NCBI GenBank assembly: GCA_015057115.1
Contig: SVEZ01000010.1
Span: 49,403-113,402 of the forward strand
Source: Lachnospiraceae bacterium
GTDB lineage: Bacteria > Bacillota > Clostridia > Lachnospirales > Lachnospiraceae
Length of the DNA stretch: 64,000 nucleotides
Direction of reading: 5' to 3'
The position numbers and the translations under genes are program-made. Each line of letters opens with the position of its first letter. Positions within the stretch are counted from its first letter, which is position 1. The notes beneath the pieces are model-generated. The model worked only from the letters and a program-made list of their open reading frames with translations, ran no database searches and was not told the origin of the DNA. Below, piece by piece: positions 26,421-34,598 of the stretch.

Positions 26421-27947
26421 TTAAAACTTGATCTCGCCTGCTTTGCCTTCTACTGCGCTTAATAAGTCGCCGCTGATTATGGTGTTCTCGCAGTTATTGA
26501 TGTCTTCATATAACGGTCTGTCGTCCTCTAACTTCGGACATACTTTACGGATTACTTCATAAGCCGGTTTGGTTCCAAGACCTAATCCTTTGTCGCCACG
26601 AAGGTCGATGGCCTGGCATGCACACATAAGCTCCATAGCCAATACACGACGAACGTTCTTCATTATGGAATTTGCTTTTCTTGCAGCGATGGTTCCCATG
26701 CTGACATGATCTTCCTGGTTTGCGGAAGATGGAATGCTGTCAACAGATGCCGGGTGTGCAAGTACCTTGTTCTCGGATACCAATGCTGCTGCAGAGTACT
26801 GTACAATCATGAATCCGGAGTTTAATCCGCCGTTTTCAACTAAGAATGCAGGAAGTCCGGATAATGCCGGATTTACCAGACGCTCTAAACGACGCTCGGA
26901 TACGTTTGCCAGCTCGGATAAAGCAATTCCTAAGAAGTCGAAGGATAATGCCATTGGCTGTCCGTGGAAGTTTCCGCCGGAAATTCCTTCCATAGTATCT
27001 GCAAAAATAATTGGGTTGTCTGTTACGGAGTTCATTTCGATCTCAATCTGCTCTTTTACATAATTGATAGCATCTTTGCTTGCTCCGTGAATCTGTGGTG
27101 CACAACGTAAGGAATAAGCATCCTGTACTTTGATTTCACCCTGTTTGGTAGTATTCTTGCTGCCTTCCAGTAAGTGATTGATGATTGCTGCGGAATCCAT
27201 CTGTCCTTGATGTGGTCTTACAGTATGCATTCTTGGCTGTAATGCGTCATATACACCGTTCTGTGCCTCAAAGCTTAATGCAGCTGCAACGTCAGCAACT
27301 TTAACCAGCTCTAAGGTATCAATCATGGTAAGGGCACCAACTGCATTCATAGCCTGGGTTCCGTTAATCAGTGCCAAACCTTCTTTCTCGGTAAGTTCGA
27401 TGGTCGGGATGCCTGCTTTCTTCATAGCTTCTTCGCCGCTCATAACTTCACCGTTATATTCTGCAATGCCAAGTCCTAACATTGGCAGAACCATGTGAGA
27501 AAGCGGTGCAAGGTCGCCGGAAGCTCCCAGAGAACCTTTTTCCGGAATTACGGGTGTAACGCCTTTATTAATCATGGCAACCAAAGTTTCTACGGTTTCC
27601 ATACGAACGCCGGAAAAACCTTTTGCCAGGTTGTTTACACGAAGTAACATGATGGTCTTGCTTACTTCTGTCGGGAACGGATCGCCTGCTCCAACTGCGT
27701 GGGTAACGATAAGGTTCTTCTGCAGCAACTTGGACTCTTCGGTCTTGATAACGGTATTACAAAAGCTTCCGAATCCGGTTGTAACACCATATACCACTTT
27801 CTTCTGCGCAATGATGTCGTCTACAACCTTACGGCTGCGGTTGATATTGTCTTTTGCCTCTGCGGAAAGCTCCACAGTTGCGCCTTCTCTTGCTACGGCG
27901 CGAACCTGCTCTAATGTCAGGTCCTTTCCAGTAATAATAACCTTCAT
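26421..27947 (-). CDS. hutH: Histidine ammonia-lyase
   Basis: A 508-aa enzyme that deaminates histidine to urocanate. The Ala-Ser-Gly triad that cyclises to the MIO cofactor is seen in KGSLGASGDLAPLSH (about 137-151), with the YGVTTGFGSF loop (about 53-62), the NGTQAMNA segment, QDAYSLRCAPQIHG and SSANQEDHVSMGT also present. ATG follows AAAAGGAGAATACT. A promoter, an 18-codon leader ORF and a terminator-like hairpin precede it. It is the first structural gene of a two-gene hutHU operon. Confidence 0.97.
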   Translation of the reverse strand: MKVIITGKDLTLEQVRAVAREGATVELSAEAKDNINRSRKVVDDIIAQKKVVYGVTTGFGSFCNTVIKTEESKLLQKNLIVTHAVGAGDPFPTEVSKTIMLLRVNNLAKGFSGVRMETVETLVAMINKGVTPVIPEKGSLGASGDLAPLSHMVLPMLGLGIAEYNGEVMSGEEAMKKAGIPTIELTEKEGLALINGTQAMNAVGALTMIDTLELVKVADVAAALSFEAQNGVYDALQPRMHTVRPHQGQMDSAAIINHLLEGSKNTTKQGEIKVQDAYSLRCAPQIHGASKDAINYVKEQIEIEMNSVTDNPIIFADTMEGISGGNFHGQPMALSFDFLGIALSELANVSERRLERLVNPALSGLPAFLVENGGLNSGFMIVQYSAAALVSENKVLAHPASVDSIPSSANQEDHVSMGTIAARKANSIMKNVRRVLAMELMCACQAIDLRGDKGLGLGTKPAYEVIRKVCPKLEDDRPLYEDINNCENTIISGDLLSAVEGKAGEIKF

Positions 27948-28004
27948 AGTATTCTCCTTTTCCTTGCTAAAGTATTACAAAGCAAAAGTGTCATAAACAA
28001 AAAA

Positions 28005-28025
28005 CGAATAGCATATCGCTACTCG
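28005..28025 (-). terminator. Attenuator-like hairpin in the hutHU leader
   Basis: Minus strand stem CGAGTAGC / GCTATTCG (8 bp, one G-U) with a 5-nt loop, followed by TTTTTT. The stop codon TAG of the leader ORF lies inside the 5' arm, so a ribosome ending translation there would open the stem. It ends about 57 nt before the hutH start. Confidence 0.65.
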
Positions 28026-28075
28026 CTTAAATATTCTTTCTTAACTTTGCCCAATGTGAATCGAATCCCCTTCAT
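28019..28075 (-). CDS. 18-aa leader ORF upstream of hutH
   Basis: ATG at 28075 is preceded by CCGGAGGGTGTT, a good ribosome binding site. The peptide is MKGIRFTLGKVKKEYLSE and has no His codons, unlike classical his-operon leader peptides. Its stop codon is part of the hairpin stem at 28005-28025. The placement (promoter, leader ORF, hairpin with T-run, structural gene) suggests attenuation linked to translation. It is inferred from layout; no known family matches. Confidence 0.55.
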   Translation of the reverse strand: MKGIRFTLGKVKKEYLSE

Positions 28076-28113
28076 AACACCCTCCGGCAATGCCTTTTGC
28101 TTTCTTAACACAA

Positions 28114-28142
28114 ATTATACCATACGGACACAAAATTGTCAC
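28114..28142 (-). promoter_or_regulatory. Promoter of the hutHU operon
   Basis: Minus strand GTGACA (28142-28137), 17-nt spacer, TATAAT (28119-28114), about 40 nt before the leader ORF. Confidence 0.65.
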
Positions 28143-28164
28143 TTAAAAATTTTTAAATACGAAA

Positions 28165-28188
28165 AGAGAGCAGACAACTCTGCTCTCT
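28165..28188 (-). terminator. Terminator of the pot operon
   Basis: Perfect 10-bp stem AGAGAGCAGA / TCTGCTCTCT with a 4-nt loop, then TTTTC on the minus strand. It lies 12 nt past the potC stop. Confidence 0.85.
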
Positions 28189-28199
28189 TACAATTAAAG

Positions 28200-28991
28200 T
28201 TACGCTTCTTCCTGTTTCTCCAGTCTTCCCTGCACCACCGTCGTTCCCACCAGCAACAACACGCTGCCGATAATCATCAGGGTGGACAATGCATTTACGT
28301 CCGGAGAGATACCTTTTTTTACCATACTTAAAATTCGAAGAGGTAAAATCTGGCTGTCCACACCGGCGGTAAAAAAGCTTACCACCACATCATCCAGTGA
28401 CAGGGTTAATGCCAGCATGGCACCTGACAAAACTCCCGGTGCAATCATTGGCAAGGTAACCCGGAAAAATGTCCGTATCTCATTGGCCCCCAAATCTCTG
28501 GCCGCCTCTTCTATACTGGGGTCATGCCCCGCAATACGGGATCGTACCGTAATAACCACAAAAGGCATGGAAAAGGTTACATGCGAGATAATCAAGGTTG
28601 CCATATTCATGGTAATGTCCATGGACGAAAATAAAATCAGCATGGCAATAGCAAATACCAGCTCCGGAATTACAATGGGAATATAAAGGGATGCACTAAT
28701 AAGTCCCTTCAACTTAAACTCAAAGCGGTTTAAGCCCACTGCACACAAGGTTCCCAGAATCGTAGCCAAAAGCGTACTGATGGCCGCCACAATAATGGTA
28801 TTTTTAAAAGCATCCATCAGCAAGGTATTGGACCACATAGACACGTACCAATCAAAGGTAAATCCTTCAAATACAATGTTCATCTTGGAGGTATTGAAGG
28901 AAAAAGCAATGACCACAGCTATGGGCAGGTATAAGAAAATATATACCAGACAGGCATAGACTGTGAAAAATGGATTGTTCTTCTTTTTCAT
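28200..28991 (-). CDS. potC: Spermidine/putrescine ABC transporter permease PotC
   Basis: A 263-aa inner-membrane permease with six hydrophobic helices. The EAA loop that docks on the ATPase is seen as EEAARDLGANEIRTFFRVTL (about 165-184). The N-terminus (NPFFTVYACLVYIFLYLPI) and the FSFNTSK segment match PotC. Its ATG overlaps the potB stop by 4 nt (ATGA), so translation is coupled. It is the last gene of the pot operon, followed by a terminator. Confidence 0.94.
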   Translation of the reverse strand: MKKKNNPFFTVYACLVYIFLYLPIAVVIAFSFNTSKMNIVFEGFTFDWYVSMWSNTLLMDAFKNTIIVAAISTLLATILGTLCAVGLNRFEFKLKGLISASLYIPIVIPELVFAIAMLILFSSMDITMNMATLIISHVTFSMPFVVITVRSRIAGHDPSIEEAARDLGANEIRTFFRVTLPMIAPGVLSGAMLALTLSLDDVVVSFFTAGVDSQILPLRILSMVKKGISPDVNALSTLMIIGSVLLLVGTTVVQGRLEKQEEA

Positions 28992-29842
28992 ACCATGTCC
29001 TCCAAACTACCCACCCGGGTATAAAGCTTCATCAATACCAAAGTTATTACAATCAGTACAATGGCCAGCGCCGCACCCATAGGCCAGTTTCGGGCTGACA
29101 TAAATTGATTCTTAATTAAGTTACCAATATACATGGTCTTGGCTCCACCCATCATGTCCGCGATGTAAAACAGTCCCAAAGACGGAATAAAGGTCTGAAT
29201 GGAACCTGCAAACACTCCCGGCATGGTCAGGGGCAAAATAACCCGGACAAATTTATGGAGCTTACCGGCGCCCAAATCACTTGCCGCCTCCAATAACGAC
29301 GGATCCAGCTTCTCGATGGAGGTATAGATAGGCAATACCGTAAAGGGCAGTAAATCGTAAACCATTCCCAAAAGCACGGCTCCATCTGTATACAAAAGCT
29401 CTAAGGGCATTTTAATCACCCCTAGGGATAAAAGCACGTTGTTGATAATTCCAGAGGAACGCAAAATTGTGTTCCATCCATAAATACGAATCATGGAATT
29501 AATCCAGAAAGGTAACATCAACAAAAGTACCAGGAAGGGTTTTACCTTCTCTGAGGAATTGGCAATCACATAAGCAAAGGGATAGCCAACTACCAAACAG
29601 ATAACGGTGGTAAGAATCGAAAGCTCAAAGGAGCTGATAAATACCTTCACATATTCCTTGGATAAAAGTGCCTTATATGCCTCTAAACTGGGTATCATGG
29701 TAACGCCGCCATAACCGTTTCTGGTTAAAAAGCTGATGCCGATAACCAGTGCCAGGGGAACCATCAAAAACAGAATCAGCCAAAGTGTAGTCGGGCCAAT
29801 CATGGTAAGAGGCGCCAAAGACAGTCGTTTCTTCTTTCCCAC
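28988..29842 (-). CDS. potB: Spermidine/putrescine ABC transporter permease PotB
   Basis: A 284-aa permease with six hydrophobic helices and the EAA loop EAASDLGAGKLHKFVRVILP (about 186-205). With PotC it forms the membrane channel through which PotD-delivered polyamine passes. It begins 1 nt after potA ends and overlaps potC, as expected for a tightly coupled operon. Confidence 0.94.
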   Translation of the reverse strand: MGKKKRLSLAPLTMIGPTTLWLILFLMVPLALVIGISFLTRNGYGGVTMIPSLEAYKALLSKEYVKVFISSFELSILTTVICLVVGYPFAYVIANSSEKVKPFLVLLLMLPFWINSMIRIYGWNTILRSSGIINNVLLSLGVIKMPLELLYTDGAVLLGMVYDLLPFTVLPIYTSIEKLDPSLLEAASDLGAGKLHKFVRVILPLTMPGVFAGSIQTFIPSLGLFYIADMMGGAKTMYIGNLIKNQFMSARNWPMGAALAIVLIVITLVLMKLYTRVGSLEDMV

Positions 29843-29843
29843 C

Positions 29844-31010
29844 TTATGCCTCCTTATCCGCTACCGAATACTTCTCTGCAAATTCCTCGTACATACGGTT
29901 CAAGTTGCCCTCAATAACGTTGTAAATCTGCTCCTCAACCGTATGAACAATAATTGCCTTCTTCGGATTCCAGAACACATACACGTAGGTTCCCACCTCT
30001 AAATCTTCTTCACCCGGGTGTCTTGCCACACGCAAGCGCTGTCCGTTAACAAGTTCCACCACGGTCTTAATGACAGAACCGGCAAAAATATGCTCAATTA
30101 CACGTCCTCGAATGGAGAAATGCTCAATTGGTGCCTGCGCCAACTGTAAGTTCTCCGGACGCACACAAATGTAAATCATCTCCTCTTTCTTAAATCCCGG
30201 TGCATGCAATACCGCCTTACCGGACTCCAAAGAAATACGTAGAAGATCTCCTCTTACTTCTTCTACATAGCTTTCCAAAATATTGGACTCACCTACAAAG
30301 CTTGCTACGAACTTGGTTCTTGGATGATTGTACACCTCATCCGGTGTTCCGATCTGCTCCATAACACCGTCGTTCATAACCGCAATTCGGTCACTCATGG
30401 TCAAAGCCTCTTCCTGATCATGGGTAACATAAATAAAGGTAATTCCCAATTTCTGCTGCAAATGCTTTAACTCCAACTGCATCTGCTTACGCAGCTTTAA
30501 ATCCAAAGCCCCCAAAGGCTCATCCAATAAAAGCACCTTCGGGCGGTTTATCAGCGCTCTGGCAATAGCCACACGCTGTTTCTGTCCACCGGACATCTGT
30601 GCCGGCTTTCTTTTTTCCAATCCCTCTAACTGAACGAGCTTAATCATTTCACTGACACGCTCTTTGATTTCCTTCTTCGGAACCTTTTTCTCCACAAGTC
30701 CAAAAGCAATGTTATCCTCCACATTCATGTGTGGAAACAGCGCATAATTCTGGAACACCGTGTTGACATCTCGCTCGTTCGGTTTTAAATTGGCAACATC
30801 TTTCCCCTCTAATTCAATCGCTCCGGTGGTGGCATCACTGAAGCCTGCAATCATACGCAGAGTGGTGGTTTTACCGCAGCCGGAGGGGCCAAGCAAGGTC
30901 AAAAATTCACCTCTTCTGACCTCAAGGTTTAACTTTTTTACAACCTTAACGCCGTCAAACTCTTTTTCCACATCCACGAGTCTGACAATCACGTCCTTGT
31001 CACCATTCAA
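29844..31010 (-). CDS. potA: Spermidine/putrescine ABC transporter ATPase PotA
   Basis: A 388-aa ATPase. Walker A is LLGPSGCGKTTTLRMIAGF (about 37-55), the signature is MSGGQKQRVAIARALI (about 138), Walker B is LLLDEPLGALDLKLR and the H-loop is YVTHDQEEALTMSD. The C-terminal 140 residues form the TOBE-type regulatory domain found in PotA/MalK proteins (YICVRPENLQLA). It follows the PII-like potN gene by 38 nt, so the ATPase is the natural candidate for control by that PII protein. Confidence 0.95.
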   Translation of the reverse strand: MNGDKDVIVRLVDVEKEFDGVKVVKKLNLEVRRGEFLTLLGPSGCGKTTTLRMIAGFSDATTGAIELEGKDVANLKPNERDVNTVFQNYALFPHMNVEDNIAFGLVEKKVPKKEIKERVSEMIKLVQLEGLEKRKPAQMSGGQKQRVAIARALINRPKVLLLDEPLGALDLKLRKQMQLELKHLQQKLGITFIYVTHDQEEALTMSDRIAVMNDGVMEQIGTPDEVYNHPRTKFVASFVGESNILESYVEEVRGDLLRISLESGKAVLHAPGFKKEEMIYICVRPENLQLAQAPIEHFSIRGRVIEHIFAGSVIKTVVELVNGQRLRVARHPGEEDLEVGTYVYVFWNPKKAIIVHTVEEQIYNVIEGNLNRMYEEFAEKYSVADKEA

Positions 31011-31048
31011 TCTTTTGTCCTCCTTGTATGGCGCCTTTGCGCCTTACA

Positions 31049-31390
31049 TTATAAAATCTTATCGCCACGCTCGCCGGTGCGGATACGAATTCCTTCCTCT
31101 ACGTTGGATACGAAAATCTTTCCGTCACCTACACTGCCGGTAGACAGTTCTTTCTGCAATTCATATAAAATGTCATCTAAATCTTCATCCCAAACCACAC
31201 TCATAATCTGAATTCTGGGAAGCAGATTCATATCCACATTCAATTTCTCAAAATCTTTGTTCTTTCCTGTTGTCTGGTTTCCGCAACCCATAACGGACAT
31301 TACCGTCATTCCGGAGTACTCATTTCTCGCAAGCACTCTCTTGACTGCTTCCAGATTCTCGGTACGTGTGATAATCTCAATCTTCTTCAT
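31049..31390 (-). CDS. potN: PII-family signalling protein in the polyamine operon (PotN-like)
   Basis: A 113-aa PII-superfamily protein. The C-terminal PII signature is plain (GSVGDGKIFVSNVEEGIRIR then TGERG, about 85-109), and the N-terminal strand (KKIEIITRTENLEAVKRVL) and MSVMGCGNQ loop also match. The T-loop (about 37-55) differs from GlnB/GlnK: no Tyr is seen at the usual uridylylation site. The gene sits between potD and potA. A PII subfamily called PotN, encoded in potABCD operons of Firmicutes and sensing adenylate charge, has been described; this protein fits by location and length. Its partner and ligand here are inferred. Confidence 0.85.
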   Translation of the reverse strand: MKKIEIITRTENLEAVKRVLARNEYSGMTVMSVMGCGNQTTGKNKDFEKLNVDMNLLPRIQIMSVVWDEDLDDILYELQKELSTGSVGDGKIFVSNVEEGIRIRTGERGDKIL

Positions 31391-31404
31391 ACTGTTCCTC
31401 CGAA

Positions 31405-32472
31405 TTAGTTCTTCATCTTGGAAAATACGTTGTCATAGTAAGTAGCAGCTTCGCCAACATCGCCGGTTACATGGGCTTTTTTCAAAATTTCCTCGCTGAC
31501 ATTTGCTGCGGGATTATCGGTATATTTCGCATCCATAATTTTCAACGCTTCTTTATTTAAGCATACACATGGATACTCATCCAAACATTTCTTGTATACT
31601 TCCGGACGTAAGATATAATCAATGAATTTCATTGCCATATCCTGTTTCTCGGTCTTGCTGGTTAAAACAAAATTGTCGTATGCAATTTCATTTCCTTCCG
31701 GAATATCCACAAGTTTTAAGTCTTTATTTTCCCACATCGCTTTTGCCAGATCCATGTTATATACAAGACCTGCTGCCACCTCGTTGGTCTGCAGAGCTGC
31801 ATATGGTGTATCGGAATCGTAAAGCTTTACGTTTGGTGCAAGCTTACTTAACCATTCTTCCGTTCTGTTTACAACAGCTTCGTCTTTTGTATCCGGATCT
31901 TCTCCGATTGCTTTTAACGCAGCATCTACAACCTCACGGCAGTCATCCGGTACAACTAAATTATTCTCAAGAGCAGGATTTAACAAATCATCAAGTTTGT
32001 TGATCTCTACATTTAACTCCTGACATTTCTTTTCGTTAATACCAAGTAACGTAATGGTTGCCATATACGGTACGGAATATTCGTTCTTCGGATCAAAGTT
32101 CATACCTACGGAGGTATCTGTTAAATTTCCGAAATTCTCAAGCTTTGATGTATCCATCTTCTGGATTAAATCCTGCTCGATCATTGCCGGAATAACATAA
32201 TTACTTGCTACGATTACATCATATTCCCCGGTTCCACCGGCTACTAATTTTGCCAACATCTCTTCGTTACTGGAAAATGTAGATTCAACAACGTGGATTC
32301 CGGTTTCTTTTTCAAATTCCTCATAAACTTCCTGAGGAATATACTCAGACCAGTTATAAACGTATAAGGTATCTTCCTTATTCGATGCGGATGATCCACA
32401 ACCCGCTAAGAGGCCAGCCCCCATGCCAAAGACAATTAAGACAGTCACCATTTTTTGTACAATTTTTCTCAT
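31405..32472 (-). CDS. potD: Spermidine/putrescine-binding lipoprotein PotD
   Basis: A 355-aa extracellular solute-binding protein. It has a lipoprotein signal peptide with lipobox LLAGCGSS (Cys at about residue 25), then DTLYVYNWSEYIPQEVYEEF, a typical PotD opening, and FSSNEEMLAKLVAGGTGEYD of the first lobe. It captures polyamines at the cell surface and hands them to PotBC. It is the first gene of the operon potD-potN-potA-potB-potC and has a strong promoter upstream. Confidence 0.95.
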   Translation of the reverse strand: MRKIVQKMVTVLIVFGMGAGLLAGCGSSASNKEDTLYVYNWSEYIPQEVYEEFEKETGIHVVESTFSSNEEMLAKLVAGGTGEYDVIVASNYVIPAMIEQDLIQKMDTSKLENFGNLTDTSVGMNFDPKNEYSVPYMATITLLGINEKKCQELNVEINKLDDLLNPALENNLVVPDDCREVVDAALKAIGEDPDTKDEAVVNRTEEWLSKLAPNVKLYDSDTPYAALQTNEVAAGLVYNMDLAKAMWENKDLKLVDIPEGNEIAYDNFVLTSKTEKQDMAMKFIDYILRPEVYKKCLDEYPCVCLNKEALKIMDAKYTDNPAANVSEEILKKAHVTGDVGEAATYYDNVFSKMKN

Positions 32473-32543
32473 TTTTTTCTTCCTTCCTGCTCATAAAAAT
32501 TTCACTAAAGTTTCACAGTGTTGTCATTTACACTGTAACTTCA

Positions 32544-32572
32544 ACTATATCACCTTTTTGGTGACGGTGCAA
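32544..32572 (-). promoter_or_regulatory. Promoter of the pot operon with a dyad in the spacer
   Basis: Minus strand TTGCAC (32572-32567), 17-nt spacer, TATAGT (32549-32544). The dyad TCACC-N5-GGTGA (32550-32564) fills the spacer. A second dyad, ACAGTGT-N8-ACACTGT, lies downstream near 32515-32536. Either could be an operator. Confidence 0.6.
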
Positions 32573-32653
32573 CAAATTTTCACGAAACCCTTTACAAAAA
32601 TATACGTTTTTACTATGATACAGTTAGAATTTTTTAATCAAAGGAGTTATGCA

Positions 32654-33109
32654 ATGGAAATCGAGAGAAAGTTTTTAGTAGATCTTACGAATGTTTCTCT
32701 AACTAACTACGAATTCCGTACCTTGGAACAGGGGTATTTATGCCGTGAACCGGTGGTTCGGGTTCGCCGGGAGGATGACAACTTTTATATGACCTACAAG
32801 GGAAAAGGACTGTTATCCCGGGAAGAATACAATCTGCCTCTGACAAAAGAGGGCTACGAACATCTCAAAAAAAAATCAGATGGCAACCTTATTACAAAAC
32901 GTCGCTATCTGATTCCTTATCTTTCTTATACAATTGAACTGGATGTTTTTGAGGGTGCCTTAGCAGGTCTTATTCTGGCGGAAGTGGAATTTTCCTCCGA
33001 AGAAGAAGCCCATGCCTTCCCGGCTCCTGACTGGTTTATTACGGACGTCACCTTAGACTGCCGTTATCAGAACGTAAACCTTATCGACGGCTTACCTCAA
33101 ATCTCTTAA
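32654..33109 (+). CDS. CYTH domain protein (triphosphate tunnel metalloenzyme)
   Basis: A 151-aa protein with the CYTH signature ExExK as MEIERKFLV at the very start, then alternating charged strands (VRVRREDDNFYMTYKGKG, ITKRRYLIPYLSYTIELDVF, LILAEVEFSSEEEA) that line the tunnel binding the triphosphate and metal. Family activities include tripolyphosphatase, thiamine triphosphatase and class IV adenylate cyclase; which applies is not visible. ATG at 32654 follows AAAGGAGTTATGCA. It diverges from potD. Confidence 0.88.
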   Translation: MEIERKFLVDLTNVSLTNYEFRTLEQGYLCREPVVRVRREDDNFYMTYKGKGLLSREEYNLPLTKEGYEHLKKKSDGNLITKRRYLIPYLSYTIELDVFEGALAGLILAEVEFSSEEEAHAFPAPDWFITDVTLDCRYQNVNLIDGLPQIS

Positions 33110-33305
33110 AAGTCAAAATACAACTTTTCAATTCCTCGAAGCGGGATTCCAAATCCCCTTCGGGAATCACCACATCCATGGAAGCCGCCAGGGTATTAAT
33201 CAGATGATCCGATAAAAATTCATGGGCAGCTGCCAACAGGTTATATTTCTCCTCATAGGTATCTGCATCTAAAAAAGCCATAATGGCATCTAACTCTGAA
33301 TTCAT
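33081..33305 (-). CDS. Small hypothetical protein (74 aa)
   Basis: An acidic helical protein beginning MNSELDAIMAFLDADTYEEK and ending with a basic tail. No signal peptide, membrane helix or metal motif is visible. Its 3' end overlaps the convergent CYTH gene by 29 nt and it starts just after the membrane-anchored gene upstream ends at 33310, so the two are probably cotranscribed. I do not recognise a family. Confidence 0.6.
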   Translation of the reverse strand: MNSELDAIMAFLDADTYEEKYNLLAAAHEFLSDHLINTLAASMDVVIPEGDLESRFEELKSCILTFKRFEVSRR

Positions 33306-33309
33306 GGTA

Positions 33310-33858
33310 CTATCTTTCTGCCTTTCCAAAAGAAGATATAAGTTGTTCTCCTTCTGCTACGAAATCCCGCTCATAGCTGATGGTGCAGTTGGGTCCCATA
33401 ACCATTAAGTCCTGAACCTTCTGCATGAACTCCGGAGACTCTTCATAATGACCGATGGAGCAATTCTCATGCTGTCCTGCATCCTTCTTCAGCTCATCCT
33501 TGTCAAAATCCTCTGCTACAGCCACATTGGAACGTTCTAAAATGTCCCCCTTACGTTCCTCTTCTTCTTTTCTTTTCTTCATGCGTTCTTCACGCTCTTT
33601 GATTTCGCGGCGTCTTTTTTCCTTTGCCCGCTCTTCTTCTCGAAGTCTTGCCTTTTCCTGCTCAGCCCGCTCATACGCCTGCCTCTGTTGCTGACGAACC
33701 TTGGCTTCCTTAACCTCTTTGTCCGTCTGGTTCTGCCATTTCATCTGCTGTACAGCAGTGTTTGGTGTCTTCGCCTTCTCGGACTTTTGATTATTAGCCT
33801 TATTCAGACTTGACAAAATCGCAATACCAACGAACACAAAAAGGACTATTCCACCCAT
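33310..33858 (-). CDS. Membrane-anchored coiled-coil protein of unknown function
   Basis: A 182-aa protein with one N-terminal transmembrane helix (GGIVLFVFVGIAILSSL), then about 85 residues extremely rich in Glu, Arg and Lys that must form a long single helix or coiled coil (EREERMKKRKEEEERKGD is typical), then a C-terminal segment with two Cys. No domain is recognised. It lies downstream of a HAD phosphatase and upstream of a 74-aa hypothetical gene. Low-complexity charged helices resist homology assignment. Confidence 0.7.
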   Translation of the reverse strand: MGGIVLFVFVGIAILSSLNKANNQKSEKAKTPNTAVQQMKWQNQTDKEVKEAKVRQQQRQAYERAEQEKARLREEERAKEKRRREIKEREERMKKRKEEEERKGDILERSNVAVAEDFDKDELKKDAGQHENCSIGHYEESPEFMQKVQDLMVMGPNCTISYERDFVAEGEQLISSFGKAER

Positions 33859-33878
33859 ACTACCCCTCCTTTGTCTCT

Positions 33879-34520
33879 TTATAAAGAGAAATACCGCATC
33901 TTCCGGATTACATCCGGAATCTCCGATGGATTCTTTGCCTCAAACCTCCGGTTCTCCGCCATTCCCATTCCGTAAGAAACAAATAAAAATGGAATATTCG
34001 CTTCCAGCGTTGCTTCATAATCCATCTGGGTATCTCCTATGTAAATTGCCTTATCAATGTCGTAACGCTGCATCAAAACCCGTATGTTCTTAGCTTTTCC
34101 TTGACCGGTGTGTCCGAAGCATTCGTGATCCACAAAATACTTTCCCAAATCACAAGCCTGAAGCAATGCCTCAATATACCCTTCCTGACAATTGCTCACC
34201 ACATACAAATCATATTCTTTATGTAAAAGCGCCAGCATCTCGGTTATACCCGGATAGAGCTTTCCGGGATGCGTTTGCAAGTAGGAAATTTCCTCCTCAC
34301 TACAACAGGCCAAAATCTCCTTTGCCCGTGTACTCTCCACTTCCGGGAACAGTGCCGTAAACTCATCCATGGTCTTTCCCATCATCCCCCGCATCTGTTC
34401 CTCAGTAATGGTGGATTTCACCTCCGGAAAACGGGAAATTGTGTGATTCCAAGATTCTGTAATCACAGAAACCGCATCCCATAAGGTTCCGTCTACATCA
34501 AAAATTACTGCCTTATTCAT
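33879..34520 (-). CDS. HAD-superfamily hydrolase (phosphoglycolate phosphatase-like)
   Basis: A 213-aa cytoplasmic phosphatase. Motif I FDVDGTLWDA (nucleophile Asp near residue 8), motif II VVSNCQ, motif III Lys in HTGQGKAKNI and motif IV YIGDTQMDYEA are all present, with a helical cap (about 18-85) of the beta-phosphoglucomutase/phosphoglycolate phosphatase type. The substrate is unknown. Confidence 0.9.
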   Translation of the reverse strand: MNKAVIFDVDGTLWDAVSVITESWNHTISRFPEVKSTITEEQMRGMMGKTMDEFTALFPEVESTRAKEILACCSEEEISYLQTHPGKLYPGITEMLALLHKEYDLYVVSNCQEGYIEALLQACDLGKYFVDHECFGHTGQGKAKNIRVLMQRYDIDKAIYIGDTQMDYEATLEANIPFLFVSYGMGMAENRRFEAKNPSEIPDVIRKMRYFSL

Positions 34521-34598
34521 TACGTGTGCATATTCCTAACTAACTTATTGCGAAATTGCCCTTCACAATTTCCATATAATGATAGCATGAGATAGGGG

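Noticed and set aside
28019..28075. Classical histidine attenuator peptide
   Set aside because: The leader ORF has no His codons; it is kept as a leader ORF of a different kind.
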